A stretch of 64,000 nt of DNA from Anthopleura xanthogrammica (Eukaryota > Cnidaria > Anthozoa > Actiniaria > Actiniidae): the NCBI GenBank assembly GCA_964019055.1, contig OZ025220.1, positions 317,001 to 381,000 of the forward strand. The letters are read 5' to 3'. How positions within the stretch are numbered: position 1 is the first letter of the stretch; each line of letters starts with the position of its first letter. The position numbers and the translations under genes were made by a program. The notes under the pieces were generated by a model that worked only from the letters and a program-made list of their open reading frames with translations, did not search any database and was not told the DNA's origin. Positions 33,441 through 44,718 of the stretch are shown here, piece by piece.

Positions 33441-36061
33441 TCTGCTGGATTCTTGTCATCTCTTCCGGGTCTGTAAGTGAGGTTGCAGTTGTATGGGGCG
33501 AGTCGTAGCTTCCATCTCTCCATCCGTGCTGATGCTGGTTTGTGGCTTGGGAAGATGCCTAGTAGAGGTTTGTGATCTGTAACGATGTCAAACGTTGAAC
33601 CGTATACGTATAGGTGAAATTTCTCAACTCCCCAGACTGCGGCAAGCATTTCTCGTTCAGTTTGTGAGTACCGCATTTCGACATCGCTCAACGCACGACT
33701 TGCGTAGCTGACAACTTTGTCTTCTTGTAACAGGATAGCTCCAAGTCCAACGGGACTAGCATCAACGATAACTTCACTTTTCTTGGTTGGGTCGAAGTAA
33801 GCCATGACTTCGTCGCCAGTTAGAGCTTGTTTGACTTTGTCGAGGGCTTCTTGCTCTTCCTCTCCCCATTTCCAGGTTGTCTCTTGCTTTGTAAGATTGC
33901 GTAGGGGTGTTGTGATGTTAGCATAGTTCTGTATGTATCTGGAAACATACTGAGCCATTCCAAGAAATGACTTCACTTCGCTTGCATTCTGCGGTGGGTT
34001 GGCATTCTTTATTGCTTCGACTTTCAGTGGATCGGGTTTCATACCTTCTGCGCTGAATATGTGGCCATAGAATGAGATTTCTGTCTGGGAGAACTTGCAC
34101 TTTGCTTTGTTCAGGCGCACATCCATTTCTTTGAGTCTTGTAAGTGTAGCATGGAGGTTTTTGTCATGGTTCTCCTGGTCCTTTCCGTAGATAATTATGT
34201 CGTCAGACAGGTTCTTGCATCCTTGTAATCCTGACAGGATCTCCTCGAGTGCATTCTGGAAGATCTCTGATGCAGCGTTGACTCCGAAGATAAGTCGTTT
34301 AAATCGTCTCAGTCCCTTGTGCGTTGTGAAGGTCGTGATGTGTCGGCTTTCAGGGTCTAGTTCAAACTGATGATATCCTGATGACAGGTCGAGTTTGCTA
34401 AAACGTGTCGCTCCGTTGAGATCAGCTGCGAGTTCATCTAACGTTGGCATAGGGTGCTTTTCTCTCTTGATTGCGTGATTGGCCTCTCGCATGTCGACGC
34501 AAATTCGCACTTCGCCAGTCTTCTTTGGCACGACGACGATTGGGCTGACCCATGGCGTAGGGCCGGTAACCTCTTCAGTGATGTCTAACTTTTCCAGGCG
34601 TTCGAGCTCCTTCTCTACATCTGCTCTGACGTGAAACGGGATTCTTCGGTGGGGTTGACACTTGGGAGGAACGTTGTCATCGATGTGTAGCTTGATTGTC
34701 TTCCCTTTCACTTTCTTGATGGGTCCGAACAGGCAGTCGAACTCTTTGAGCATCGAGTTTACACTGTTTTCTTTGCTGCTTGTGAGGGCGTTTACCTTGA
34801 TCTGAATGATACCCAGTTCTTTCGCTGTATCGTAACTCAACAGGTTTTCTGCATCTCCTTGGACTACGAACACTGTGGTTGTCGTTTTCTTGGTTTGGAA
34901 TTGAATGTTTGTTTTTATCTGACCGTTGATAGGTATTGGAATCTTTGAGCCATACGGGTATATCTTGTGCTTTGCCTTTTCTAGCTTTAGAGGGGCGCCG
35001 TCTTGATTTATGGCATGAAACGTCGATTGGTTGATTAGGTTGACCGTGACTCCGGAATCTATCATCATTTTCACTTGTGTTTTTCCGATTAGTATGTTGC
35101 AGGATGGCAGGTTTGAACTTGACTTGTGGTTGCCTGTATACCACGCGTATTTGTCTTCTGAATCTTCTGAATATTCGTCGACTTCGTTGTCTTCTGTGTC
35201 TTGCGTTACACCTTGCGTTACGTTTCGTACACGATTGTTTCTCGGGGGATTTGTTCTGCAAATGCGTGCATAATGGCCTATCTTTCCACAGGAACGGCAT
35301 TCTTGGTCTTTGGCAGGGCATGCATCTCGATGTGGGTAGTCTCCTCCGCAATGCCAGCATATTTTCTTCTTTGGATTTATTTTCTGGTTGTTTTCATGTT
35401 TGCGTGACGTCGGCTTGTTGTGTGATTGCGGTTTTGGTTGCCTAGCACGTGATCGGAATCTATCGGTATTTTTCGCGGGCTTCTGATAAGATCTTTTCGA
35501 ATCCTTTACTGCGTTGACTTGAAATTCTGTTTTCTCCACTTGAGTTGCCTGAGACTCACTTAATTCCAGTGCTCTTCCGTGTTGAAGTAGATCCTTTAGG
35601 CTGAAGTTTTCTCGTAGAGCGCGGCGTCTTAGAGCGTTAGATGTACATGTCAAAATAATGTGTTCCTTTATCTCTTTGTCTATATCGGCAAATTCACATG
35701 TTTTCGCGAGCTGGTGTAGTCTTGTGTGATAGGTATCCAGTGATTCCTCTTCCTTCTGCTTTGCTGTTCTGAAGTTGTAGACCTCGTATGTAGTGTTGAT
35801 TTGTGGATTAAAGTATTCGTTTAGCTTTTCAACTGCTTTCTTGTAATCCTTATCTTCGCCTGTGTCGGTAAGTGTATCGAATATGTCATCGACATCGGGT
35901 CCTGCGTAGTGTAATAAAAGTGCTCGTTTTTGCTTATCATCGTCGAGTTTCATTCCAACGAAGAGTCTCTCGAGTCTTTTCAACCATTTCTCCCATCTAG
36001 GACCTGCGTTGTTGTCTTGATGGACGTTAAAAGGCGGAAAATCAGGAATATTTGTCGCCAT
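33320..36061 (-). CDS. Gypsy gag-protease-RT-RNase H polyprotein
   Basis: 913 residues, starting 15 bp after the 5' LTR. Gag occupies about 1-290 with two zinc knuckles (CWHCGGDYPHRDAC, CRSCGKIGHYARIC). The protease motif is MMIDSGVTVNLI. Reverse transcriptase includes LDLSSGYHQFELD and the active site NLSDDIIIYG; the YxDD box has the variant first residue common in this animal gypsy lineage. RNase H has VIVDASPVGLGAIL. After PADFLSRH near 33425-33432 the frame departs from that of the integrase, so the last about 30 residues are out-of-frame. Gag and pol are fused without a stop. Confidence 0.88.
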   Translation of the reverse strand: MATNIPDFPPFNVHQDNNAGPRWEKWLKRLERLFVGMKLDDDKQKRALLLHYAGPDVDDIFDTLTDTGEDKDYKKAVEKLNEYFNPQINTTYEVYNFRTAKQKEEESLDTYHTRLHQLAKTCEFADIDKEIKEHIILTCTSNALRRRALRENFSLKDLLQHGRALELSESQATQVEKTEFQVNAVKDSKRSYQKPAKNTDRFRSRARQPKPQSHNKPTSRKHENNQKINPKKKICWHCGGDYPHRDACPAKDQECRSCGKIGHYARICRTNPPRNNRVRNVTQGVTQDTEDNEVDEYSEDSEDKYAWYTGNHKSSSNLPSCNILIGKTQVKMMIDSGVTVNLINQSTFHAINQDGAPLKLEKAKHKIYPYGSKIPIPINGQIKTNIQFQTKKTTTTVFVVQGDAENLLSYDTAKELGIIQIKVNALTSSKENSVNSMLKEFDCLFGPIKKVKGKTIKLHIDDNVPPKCQPHRRIPFHVRADVEKELERLEKLDITEEVTGPTPWVSPIVVVPKKTGEVRICVDMREANHAIKREKHPMPTLDELAADLNGATRFSKLDLSSGYHQFELDPESRHITTFTTHKGLRRFKRLIFGVNAASEIFQNALEEILSGLQGCKNLSDDIIIYGKDQENHDKNLHATLTRLKEMDVRLNKAKCKFSQTEISFYGHIFSAEGMKPDPLKVEAIKNANPPQNASEVKSFLGMAQYVSRYIQNYANITTPLRNLTKQETTWKWGEEEQEALDKVKQALTGDEVMAYFDPTKKSEVIVDASPVGLGAILLQEDKVVSYASRALSDVEMRYSQTEREMLAAVWGVEKFHLYVYGSTFDIVTDHKPLLGIFPSHKPASARMERWKLRLAPYNCNLTYRPGRDDKNPADFLSRHQTQRSQMMITLQRTMSITYAKMLYRKQCHYKRLK

Positions 36062-36075
36062 CGCTCGTCGCCAGT

Positions 36076-36164
36076 TGTTGTATCTCTCGTGTCTTTATTG
36101 CAAGTACTTAATTTATGCACATAATTCATACGTATAATCAGGTGACGTATGTAACTACATTACA
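36076..36164 (-). repeat. 5' LTR of the gypsy element
   Basis: 89 bp, identical to 31817-31905; followed on the coding strand by AC and the primer-binding-like TGGCGACGAGCG (36062-36073). Confidence 0.9.
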
Positions 36165-36814
36165 AGTACAAGACTAGAATACATAATATGAGTAATTATG
36201 AGTTGTTGCACTTAACCAGTGATTAAATAAAACCAAATGGGTATACTACTAACTGGTAGCAGTAAACAAGTTAAATATTACAACTCTAAACCCATGAAAC
36301 ACAAACCTATTGTTAAAAGCAATATATAATTTTTAGCAATTTGCATTCTTTAGAGTACAAATATTAAAAGTTTGCAGAATAAAGCCTGGTTCACATGAGT
36401 GTCATAATCATAATAAAGAAAACAAAAGATTTGTTATCTCCTAGGTGACTAGAAGACAAATACAAACTTATGACTCCTTATCATATTTCTTTGTTTATCT
36501 TATTATTATGATTATGACGCTGTGTAAACCAGGCTTATTTTGTAGATAATAGTGCAAAGTGTTGGAAACTTTCAGTGCTTGTACTCTACTACTTGATACA
36601 GTATAATTCACATGGTTCATGTTCAATGTATGCCTTTAGTGTCAATACTCATCAACCTCAGTTGTATACATTTGTTTCAGTTCTAGGCATACACTATTAG
36701 ATAAAATACACTCCAAATCATTCAAAAAATGATAAATATATATGTACATGTAAATTTGTATATGTACAAACATTTTTAACAGTGCACGTGGTTGTTTCAA
36801 GTCACAGTAACCTT
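36165..36814. other. Interior of the ISL2EU element between the genes
   Basis: Non-coding, AT-rich. It includes a hairpin-like pair around 36385-36535 ('aagcctggttcaca ... tgtaaaccaggctta'), perhaps a small nested palindromic element. It holds the 3' flank of the YqaJ-type gene. Confidence 0.5.
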
Positions 36815-38863
36815 TTAATTGATATTTGTGTCAATACCTGAAGATGAAGAAGCAAACTTAATAAAATGATTACAATAATATCCATGTAGTTTCTCTTTTA
36901 ATTGTTCCCAAAACTGACAGTTTCTTTTGATTCTTTGGACATACACACCAACCTTTGTGTAAACAATAAAGTCACACCATTCAACTCCAGTTATACCAAG
37001 CTGTCCTTGTACTTGAGCATAGTAGGGATGGGACTCCTTCAAGTAACACTGATCGTCCCCACGCTTCTCCATGAAGAAATTTGGATCACTACTTGCATCA
37101 AGAGGTGTCACTTGAAATTTAGTAATCGGGCATTTCACCTCTGCAATGCCAAAGGGATGGATGCACATAGGATCAATAACTCTTGCATCTGGGGTAGCAC
37201 CAAGGATTGGGTATCCTTTGTCAATTACTAAACCACACTTCAAAACTTGAACAGGTGTTTGCCTGCTGTGCATAAATTTCTCATATGCAATGAGAGCAAT
37301 TGGTTCATACTTTATGCCATGTTCAAAATTTCTACAGGAAACTACTTTTGGATTGATGAGATTCTCTGCAAAAGTATCATGGTTTCTCTGGCGTCTTGAT
37401 ATCATGTGGAAATTTGATGCTGTAAACCTGTGCCGTCTCTCATCTTTCCACCTTGTAGATTCTGACTGTTCTTGTGTTTGCTTCTCTAATTTATTAATAT
37501 CCTCTTGACTTAGGTGTAGCCTTTCTAAAAGTTTGCGTCCATTTTCAGTCAAGTCATTTGGAACATCCATTTCAGCTTTGTTCGACTGATCAAAGTTAGG
37601 ATAATCTGTGTGGACTGTAGGCAATAATGCTCTAGGAACTGAGCTGATGTCAGCCACAGCCTTAAAGTTTGATTCAGTAAAAGCAACTTGATGGGCAAGA
37701 GTTGAGCCAACCTTAAATTGTCCATACTTAGTGTTCTTATTGTCTATATTTGATGCATCATTAAACATTTGTGCAAAGCCACAGTTGGAATTAATGTTAT
37801 AAAAATTAGCTTTTAAAGACTTTTCATCTGATTCTGAATGCTCTGGTTTGGCCCTGGCTTCATACAGTAGAGGCTTTACACATGACTTTGATAATTCACC
37901 TTCCATCTTTGATTTCTTTACTAATAATTCTAGTACAGGTTCAGGGGCAATGTTTGAGCCACCACCTTTCTTATGCCACTTTTGTAGAAGAGAAGTTGAT
38001 GAGCAATTTGGTTGCTGGTCCTCCTCTTGGACTAGTTCAGTTGTTCGCTGACAGTCGTATAGAGAGAACTTACACAGCTTAAACATTAAAGCAAGTATAT
38101 GGTTGCAATAACCAACTCTTCCTGCTACACATGTACATACACTTTTCTTCACATCTCCAGTCAGGATACATAATGCAAGCCTCAGTTTGTGTGGAGGATC
38201 ATTTTTTCGAAAGCTATGACAGCATTTGGCCTCGAAAAAGAAGTATTTATCATCGCTTACACATTGGATGTTTTCTAAGTACTCATCATCCAAAAATCTC
38301 TTGGCCTTCCTTAACATTGTGGGTACAGAATGGTGATCTTTATTGGCTAGGCGCTTGCCAGACTTGACTACGTGAGTGTTCATTTCTGCTCTTGTAAAAA
38401 GAGGCATCTTTTCAAGGGACGTTTCCCAACCATGCGTTGGAAATTCCACGCGCTCGTCACTATCGCTGCTAACCACGTTTTGGACGCTTCGTTGTTCTTT
38501 CCTGCGTGAAAATATGTTGTTTTCAGATGGATCAACCACATTTTTATCTTTTCCTCTTTCGATGTATTCATAAACCCTGCAAATAAAGCATTTCTGTAAG
38601 GAAATGATCGGTGTAAAACATGTTTTCTTCGCTGTCTATAAATAAACAGTCGATAAAATAATAAAAGAATCGAAGTGCGAATTTTACCTCTTTACTAATT
38701 GAGCTTTGGTTTTGAGTCCTTTGGCAAGATCGCCTCTACACTTCAGCCAGAACTTTAACTCATCATTCTTCAGTTCCTCTGGCTTTCTTCCGAGAAGAGA
38801 AGCACCAGGTATATCGTTTTCAGAGAGAGAAACATTCTGAGTTTGACTAACGCTAGACGCCAT
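36815..38863 (-). CDS. SAP-SWIM-YqaJ protein of the ISL2EU element (2 exons)
   Basis: Exon 1 is 38688-38863 and exon 2 is 36815-38576; the phase-2 GT-AG intron gives 645 residues. Exon 1 starts at the inner edge of the right terminal repeat and encodes a SAP-like DNA-binding helix pair (about 25-60, ELKNDELKFWLKCRGDLAKG). A SWIM zinc finger (VCTCVAGRVGYCNH) follows. The C-terminal third is a YqaJ/lambda-exonuclease-like nuclease with FEHGIKYEP, GATPDA (Asp522) and AEVKCP (Glu538, Lys540), the metal-binding residues of the PD-(D/E)XK fold. A single-strand-resecting or recombination role during transposition is likely, by family; the exact function in ISL2EU is not settled. All motifs are intact. 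Confidence 0.85.
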
Positions 38864-38948
38864 TTTGATTTTGAGGCCTTGGTGGCCTCGTTTCCGTGCA
38901 AACTCGTCCCCAGTGTCCGCGCTTCACCAGAGGTTATGGAAGTCGTGT
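38863..38948 (-). repeat. Right terminal inverted repeat of the ISL2EU element
   Basis: 86 bp, inverted match of 29908-29993. The start codon of the SAP-SWIM-YqaJ gene lies at its inner boundary, so the promoter is probably inside the repeat. Confidence 0.9.
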
Positions 38949-38954
38949 ATAGCT

Positions 38955-39350
38955 AGTTATTTTTCTTTTTCTTTTTCTTTTTCTTTTTTTCCTTTTTTTT
39001 ATTGTATTCTATTGTTTTTCCTTTCCTTTTCTTTATTCATATCTAATTATATAACATCTCCATATAAATTATTCCAAGCTTAGCTGTAGGGATTATATTT
39101 CCATGCAAGATGGTTGACACAATACAACATGCACAGTCACAGCATGCGCAGTGACAAACAAATACCTTCCGAGTCGGTTATTTTTAAATATCATACCTTT
39201 TCATCTTGGGTGTAATGTTTTCCCATTTCATGATATTCTTTCTTTGTTTGAGCACAGGTAGCCCACCCTCGGGTCAGTTGCCGAAGGAAAGCCGTTGAAA
39301 CCGTGTACAGTGAGCCTGGTCCACGGGTCAACACAAGCGAGGTAGTGACT
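38955..39350. other. Spacer with a pyrimidine-rich run
   Basis: TTTTTC repeats at about 38958-39000, then AT-rich sequence. No gene recognised. Confidence 0.4.
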
Positions 39351-39970
39351 AAATACCAGGTGATCTGACTAGGCGCGCAAAGCATGATCTCCTGATCTGA
39401 AAAAGAATCAATCCCATCATCCACCGTACGCTAAATTCACTTGAGTTTCATGGCGGCCATCTTGAAAATAGGCTAATTGTGAGCGACTTTCTCGCAAATA
39501 AGTCTTTTCTTATTGAAAACGAGACATCATAAATAACAGATAAAAGGATTTTCGTAAGGTTCAAAGCATCCTGGAGATTGCCAAGGACAAAAGAGCAGCG
39601 TAAGGTGTGGAAATTTTAGTTAAACCCTGCCAAGGATTCGAGAAAGCTTTTCGGCAGCTTCTTCGAGACCGTTTCAACGGTAATTCTTTAATAAAAAACC
39701 ATGAATATTAACCTAACCGATGAAAATATATTCTTAGTCTCATCTAGACAACATATTCTTTGAAGTAGAAACATTTTTAGCCTTAAATAATCGGCTAAAT
39801 GACACTTTTTTTAGCATTATTGTACTTGTATGCTATTTGGTTTTGTTTTGATTTCCCTCTGTTTATCCATGATTGAGCTCGAAAAGACGCATGGGATTGA
39901 TTCTTTTTCGGATATCACGATTCGCAATCTGATTGGCTAATCGCTTTTCCTAAGATCACCTGGTACGGGC
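39350..39970. mobile_element. MITE-like element with nested inverted repeats
   Basis: The outer arms 'taccaggtgatctgacta' and 'taagatcacctggta', and the inner arms 'ctgaaaaagaatcaatccca' and 'tgggattgattctttttcgg', pair across about 600 bp. It includes 'tctgattggctaatcgc'. There is no transposase. Confidence 0.6.
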
Positions 39971-42235
39971 GAATGTCATGGCTCAAAAAGCCACGGACTA
40001 ACTTCTAAGTTGACTTTTTGAGCTCTATAGGGATGTGAGAGAGGGGATACGAAGAAATTATGGCGATCGAACAGGAATTAGAAGACGAGGAGTTGAAACT
40101 CGTGATGGGTTGCTGTTGGGATCCCGAGTGACCTACCTTCTCTTCTTTCTTAACAGTGGAGAAAAAAAATGTTAAAACTGGCTTAATCCGAATTCTAACC
40201 AGGCAGGGCGATAGAGGTATATAACTTCTCAAAGGTCAGCTAAGATTTCTTTACTTTATTTCACATTTTGACGATTTTATTGAGGTTTTTTATAGTTCCC
40301 AATACATTTTCTTATAATATGACACCACAGAAACCCAGCTTGGGCTACCTGTGGCCTAAGCTTGATATGATAACATGTGTACTAATTCACCTTTTCCAAG
40401 ATATGGCCAGATGCACATGTATCCTGGATGTACTTGCCAAAGCCTTGGTTTGGATACATATTGGCCCTTTTTGGCTGTCATTATTTCTTCACTTAAAACC
40501 CATTAAAAAGTGTCGATTTAGTTAGTCATCAGCTATGTGATAAACTCGGATCAAAACAGAAATATAAAAATTTTTGCAAAATTTTCCCAAATACTTGACG
40601 AACAGCTGCATGGCAATGACGGAGCAAACAGAGTTTTCTAACCCCCAAAAAAACACATCTATGCAATTTTTAGAAGAAAAATTAAAACAGACAATGTTTG
40701 TTCATAGTAAGAATAATAATATTCTGTTATTATTTCTTTAGTGCTATTGCTGGAGAACCATAGAATTTGGAGAATGTCAGTCAATGGAATAAAGTGTCAC
40801 AATTGAAAACTAACAACAAATAAAAGTTAAAAAAGTACTACATGTATTTTAAGAATCTCGATCGCCAAATATTAAAGCATAATGGAAGTCCAAACACCGA
40901 AGGAGAACATCCACTAAATTGTCTTGACAAGCAATTATAATTAGTGTTGGTGTATTTCTCTGGTCAGAGGTTGCAGTCGAAGGCAATCATTTTCTCTGTA
41001 TAGGTAGAATATAGTCAATTTTGTCTGGCAATTTGTACTTGAAATATGAAGAATAAATACTAGACAACTTGGAAAAGGCAAAAACTCTTTGGTTCAAAAG
41101 CTCAAATTAAATTTTGAACTGCACGATCCTAAGTTATAAATCTAAATCAAACAACAGATGCATGCTAGTAAAAAATTGAAATCACTCCAATTTTTGCATG
41201 CATACACAGCTAATAGGGACTCATTAGTATTTTTGATCACCTGTGGCCAACATTGCATGTAGAGCGGGTTCAAAAAGCATTTTGTTTGGGTATGGCTTTG
41301 CCAGAGCACAATGAAGTCCACTGAAAATAGACCAACAACTTTACAATGACAAAGATCTTTAAGAAATATATGTTTTACTGCCAAAGCTGAATGAAAGTAA
41401 TCCAGTAAGATACAATAAAACCCTGCCAGATTGAAGATGGTTGTGCCCTCTTTGTTTTGAACAACTAACAATAAACATTTTTTTGCTTCTTTGTTTGGTC
41501 GTTTATTTTAAACAAGTCTTGCATAACAAAGTTTAAATAGTTTGCAGTTGGAATACTGACATCAAATGTTTAATTTTGCAATCTCATAAGTTGAACTAAA
41601 AACCTAGGATATGTTCGAAATTTAGAATAGGAGGTTTTCTTACCTGATAAAAACGAGTGTTTCTGTGCAGTCAGTCCTGGTCATCAGTGATAGCGTGTCA
41701 GTGAACGAGACGAAAGACGTGAAGTGTGCTCGGTGTCTGGTCGGTGTCTGGTCGGTGTCTGGTCGGTGTGAGGCTTGGCGACTAAGCGTGAGGCTTCACT
41801 CGCGCGCTCAAATGGGGTATTGAATAGTGGCAACGAGGGACCTGAGGACATCATGAAGTCCTATGAGGGTTTAAATCCAAACAAACTTTATATCTGAGAT
41901 GGATCTCAATTTTCAGGAGAGTTTATTAATATGTTGTACACATTGAGTTTGATATTCGTTATTGAGTGGGAAAAAATTAAGAAATAACCGTTTCTCGAGT
42001 CGCCAAGTTTCTATCTCGATTCTGATTGGCTAATATTTTTACTCCTATAAACTGGTGTGTGTGTGTGTGTGTGTTTTTTTGTGATTGTACGTCTGTCCTG
42101 ATACAATTAATCTGTAATATAACTACATGCCAGTCCACTTTGGAAATAAATCAGTTCAATAAATTTCTTCTGACTTCCAAATATAACATGGTCTATTGGA
42201 ATTTTGAATCCATTTATTTCTAAATAGGACAGATA
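39970..42235. other. Spacer without recognised gene
   Basis: No coding domain is seen on either strand. The 11-bp unit 'ggtgtctggtc' repeats about four times at 41730-41770, and a (GT)n run lies at 42056-42073. Several open frames of 65-110 codons have no signal peptide, domain or splice context. Confidence 0.4.
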
Positions 42236-42569
42236 GATAGTTTATTGATAAAGCTATAGCAACACGTAGGTTGAAGAAAAGCAAAAATTTACAATTTAAA
42301 AACTAATTAAGTTTATGATAAGACGATTTAAACTAAGGAAAGATAACGTAAGAAACTAATGACTATAAAGCAAACTGAATGCGCCTAAAATATACGTATA
42401 GACTCTAGGAGCTTCACTATACATAGAAATATTAATAATACAAATAATAATAATAATAAATAAATAAATAAAAAATAAAATAATCGTTACTAATGGTTGG
42501 TATATAATGATATAACTTATTGTCCTTTTGCACTGAGACTTCTTGATATATAAAAACCTAATAACTATA

Positions 42570-42812
42570 AAACTACTACTGGCCTTCGGAGCTAGAGGTC
42601 CACGGTTCGATCCTCAGGATCTCCACGTCTATTTCGACTTCTCTCTAATCCGTGTAGCTTCAGCTTTGAATACTCTTAAAACAAAGCACGGATGGAGAGA
42701 GGCGGGTAAAGTGCAGACCGTCAGCTCCCTGGAAGACCAGCTACTAGCTGAAGGAACACTAGTGACGTTAAATAAGGCCTTTACCTTTACCTTTACCTTT
42801 ACATGTAGTCCT
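42570..42812 (+). repeat. SINE-like element with B box and (TTTACC)n tail
   Basis: Contains GGTTCGATCCTC, a polymerase III B box, followed by a body without coding features and a tail of four 'tttacc' units at about 42780-42808. The A box is missing, so the 5' end is probably truncated. Confidence 0.55.
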
Positions 42813-43232
42813 ACAAATCTAAATATATTTACGTTTTCGATTGTTGGGAGTAATTTCCACCGTTTATATACTACAAAACCTGGGTTAATATTTTCTTTTT
42901 CTTTACAACTTTATTGGGCAATAGCTGGTAATGCAATATATGAAAATAGTTTAAAGGAAAAGTACATAAATAAAACTACCCAATAGGAAAAGCGCGAACG
43001 GGACTCTAAGTCCCATGCTAGGCACTTCCCTTGAGGACAGACATTATATAAGTAAATGTAAGATAATATATATATATTATAATAAGTAAATTTGTTCTTA
43101 TCTGTGACACGGACACTCGCGAACTAGTGACCATGTGCAAGGCAAGTCGATATCAAATAGACTTTCTAGGAGAGTGCAGTAATTCAGCCTTAGAAACGAT
43201 TTGATTTGAATGTCGAAAGGCTGGTCAAAAAA

Positions 43233-44051
43233 CTAATTAACATTAGTAGGTCCTGTTATAAACTGATGTAGAAAGTTGTCACCCACAAGATGACAGAAGA
43301 TGTCATCATCCACACGCCCTCCAGAGTTTATGGGTGCATTAGGATCAATAGTCCAGTCGATAGCAGGAAAGTTGAAGTCCCCAACAAGGATGATTTGGCA
43401 TGATTCAGTTGTACCTTGAAGTGCAGAATTTAGTTCATGTAGGACATCAGGCGTAGAATTGGGAGGACGGTAAAAGGTATAGAGTACGACAGATTTGCTG
43501 TTTGACTTGACGAGTTCAACTACGACAAGTTCAGTGCCGTCTCTTTCAAGATCTTGTCGACGAGTGGATTGTAGATTTGCCTTTACCGCGATAAGAACGC
43601 CTCCACCAGATCTTTCGGTCCTATCCCGGCGATAGATGTTGTATCCCGGCAAAAGTTCACTGTTCGAGATAGAGCTATTTAACCAAGTTTCGCAGACACA
43701 TACAACGTCGTAGTCATTGCCATACACAAGGTGTTGTAATAAAGTGATCTTACAAACTTTACGTGAGTAGTCACCGTCCAGTGTTGAAAAAGGCTTTAAA
43801 CTTCTTGCATTGAAGTAAGCAATGTTCATGACGCTGCGATTTGAGGTTATGGTAAATCCTTGACACGATTTGAGAAGCAGATATATTGAGAAAAAGTGCA
43901 ATATGATGTTGACTATTCTCAGTTCCGACTGCACGATTACCATGACGTATGGATAGCTCGTGCAGTCTGGCGCGCGCGCTTTCTCCCGAAAAACGGTTTT
44001 TGCTCGAGCTAACTGAGAGTGAAAAAAAAACGTAATGAAACAAACAAACAA
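43233..44051 (-). pseudogene. LINE endonuclease fragment (3'-truncated)
   Basis: Encodes the apurinic-type endonuclease/EEP domain of a non-LTR retrotransposon: MNIAYFNARSL at the start, VCVCETWLN, YRRDRTERSGGGVLIAVK, VLYTFYRPP and IILVGDFNFPAIDW. It stops soon after 'ITGPTNVN', before the end of the domain, and no reverse transcriptase follows downstream (43230 and lower). Losing the 3' part is unusual, because LINE copies are normally truncated at the 5' end. Confidence 0.8.
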
Positions 44052-44513
44052 AAAATAACGGCTAATTGTTAAATATTAACGGTAAAAAGTTAAAAAGCAA
44101 AAAAGAAAAAAGAAAAATATTTCTAACTTCGGAAGTTTAAGGATTGAATATTTAGTGTAATGATTATGAACGAATTACGATAGACAAGAAAAATAATAAT
44201 GGCAGTGACAGATACGAGAAAAAAAGAAAGAAAAAGCTCTAAAAACAAGACAGATCCGACAAGACCTTGAGTAGCAGCTAAGCAACCTCAAAGGGAGATA
44301 GCGTAAACTTCCTACAATTAGCAAAAATAAGATATAGAAGTGTGAAGAAAAACTTTACGAGTAAAAACGAGACAGTTACGATACAAAACCTAAAACAGAT
44401 AAGATAAAAAATGCAAAAACTTACAGAGCAAAAAGAGCTCCAACCAAAAGTTGATTAAAAACGATAATAATCAAATAGTGATGAAGGTAAAAAACTATTT
44501 TGGGGCTCTAAGA

Positions 44514-44652
44514 ATTAGACCCCTTGCAGCACGTTGGAATGCAACTCGATTTGGAGGACAAAGCAATAGGTTTCCAATACTCAGGAGATTGAATTTTTTT
44601 GTTTTGTCTTTCAAATTGAGTTGCTTTGACGTCAAGAACCAGGGGTATATAC
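44514..44652. repeat. MITE family b, copy 4
   Basis: Ends ACCCCTTGCAGCACGTTGG and ...CAAGAACCAGGGGTA, with inner AACTCGATTTGGAGGACAAAG and CTTTCAAATTGAGTTGC. It lies just after the 3' end of vWA-protease gene B. Confidence 0.7.
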
Positions 44653-44718
44653 TCAATAATATTGGGTTGGTTTGCTACGTTAAAGTTTCAATATAGGTAA
44701 AGTGTAATACAAATCAGT

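Larger units (their letters stand above)
31812..36169 (-). mobile_element. Complete Ty3/gypsy LTR retrotransposon nested in the ISL2EU element
   Basis: The LTRs are 31817-31905 and 36076-36164: 89 bp, identical to each other, starting TGTAATG and ending ACAACA on the coding strand. The 5-bp target duplication AGTAC lies at 31812-31816 and 36165-36169. A primer site (TGGCGACGAGCG, complementary to a tRNA 3' end) starts two bases after the 5' LTR. A purine tract (AGAGAGAGA) abuts the 3' LTR at about 31906-31915. The order gag, protease, RT, RNase H, integrase is that of Ty3/gypsy. Identical LTRs suggest a recent insertion, although 89 bp is a short clock. Confidence 0.92.
29908..38948. mobile_element. 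Complete ISL2EU-type DNA transposon
   Basis: The 86-bp terminal inverted repeats (29908-29993 and 38863-38948) begin ACACGACTTCCATAACCTCT and differ at one position. The flanks show a 2-bp AT duplication (29906-29907, 38949-38950); TA is an equally valid reading because the end sequence is palindromic. The two genes converge: THAP-DDE transposase (plus) and SAP-SWIM-YqaJ protein (minus). This gene pair is the known hallmark of ISL2EU elements in aquatic animals. A gypsy retrotransposon is nested between them. Net of that insert the element is about 4.7 kb. Both genes are open, so it may be autonomous. Confidence 0.88.

Noticed and set aside
34195..34225. Gypsy reverse transcriptase active site reads LSDD instead of YxDD
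   Set aside because: Variants of the first positions with the DD kept are common in this animal gypsy group, so I do not count it as an inactivating change.
34677..35360. 227-codon minus-strand basic protein inside the gypsy element
   Set aside because: Alternative frame of the gag-pol gene, rich in Arg because of the codons in the true frame.
39191..39424. 77-codon frame near 39.2 kb
   Set aside because: Overlaps the ends of the inverted-repeat element at 39350-39970 and has no domain.
42590..42610. tRNA gene suggested by GGTTCGATCC
   Set aside because: No cloverleaf can be drawn and a repeat-unit tail follows; a truncated SINE fits better.
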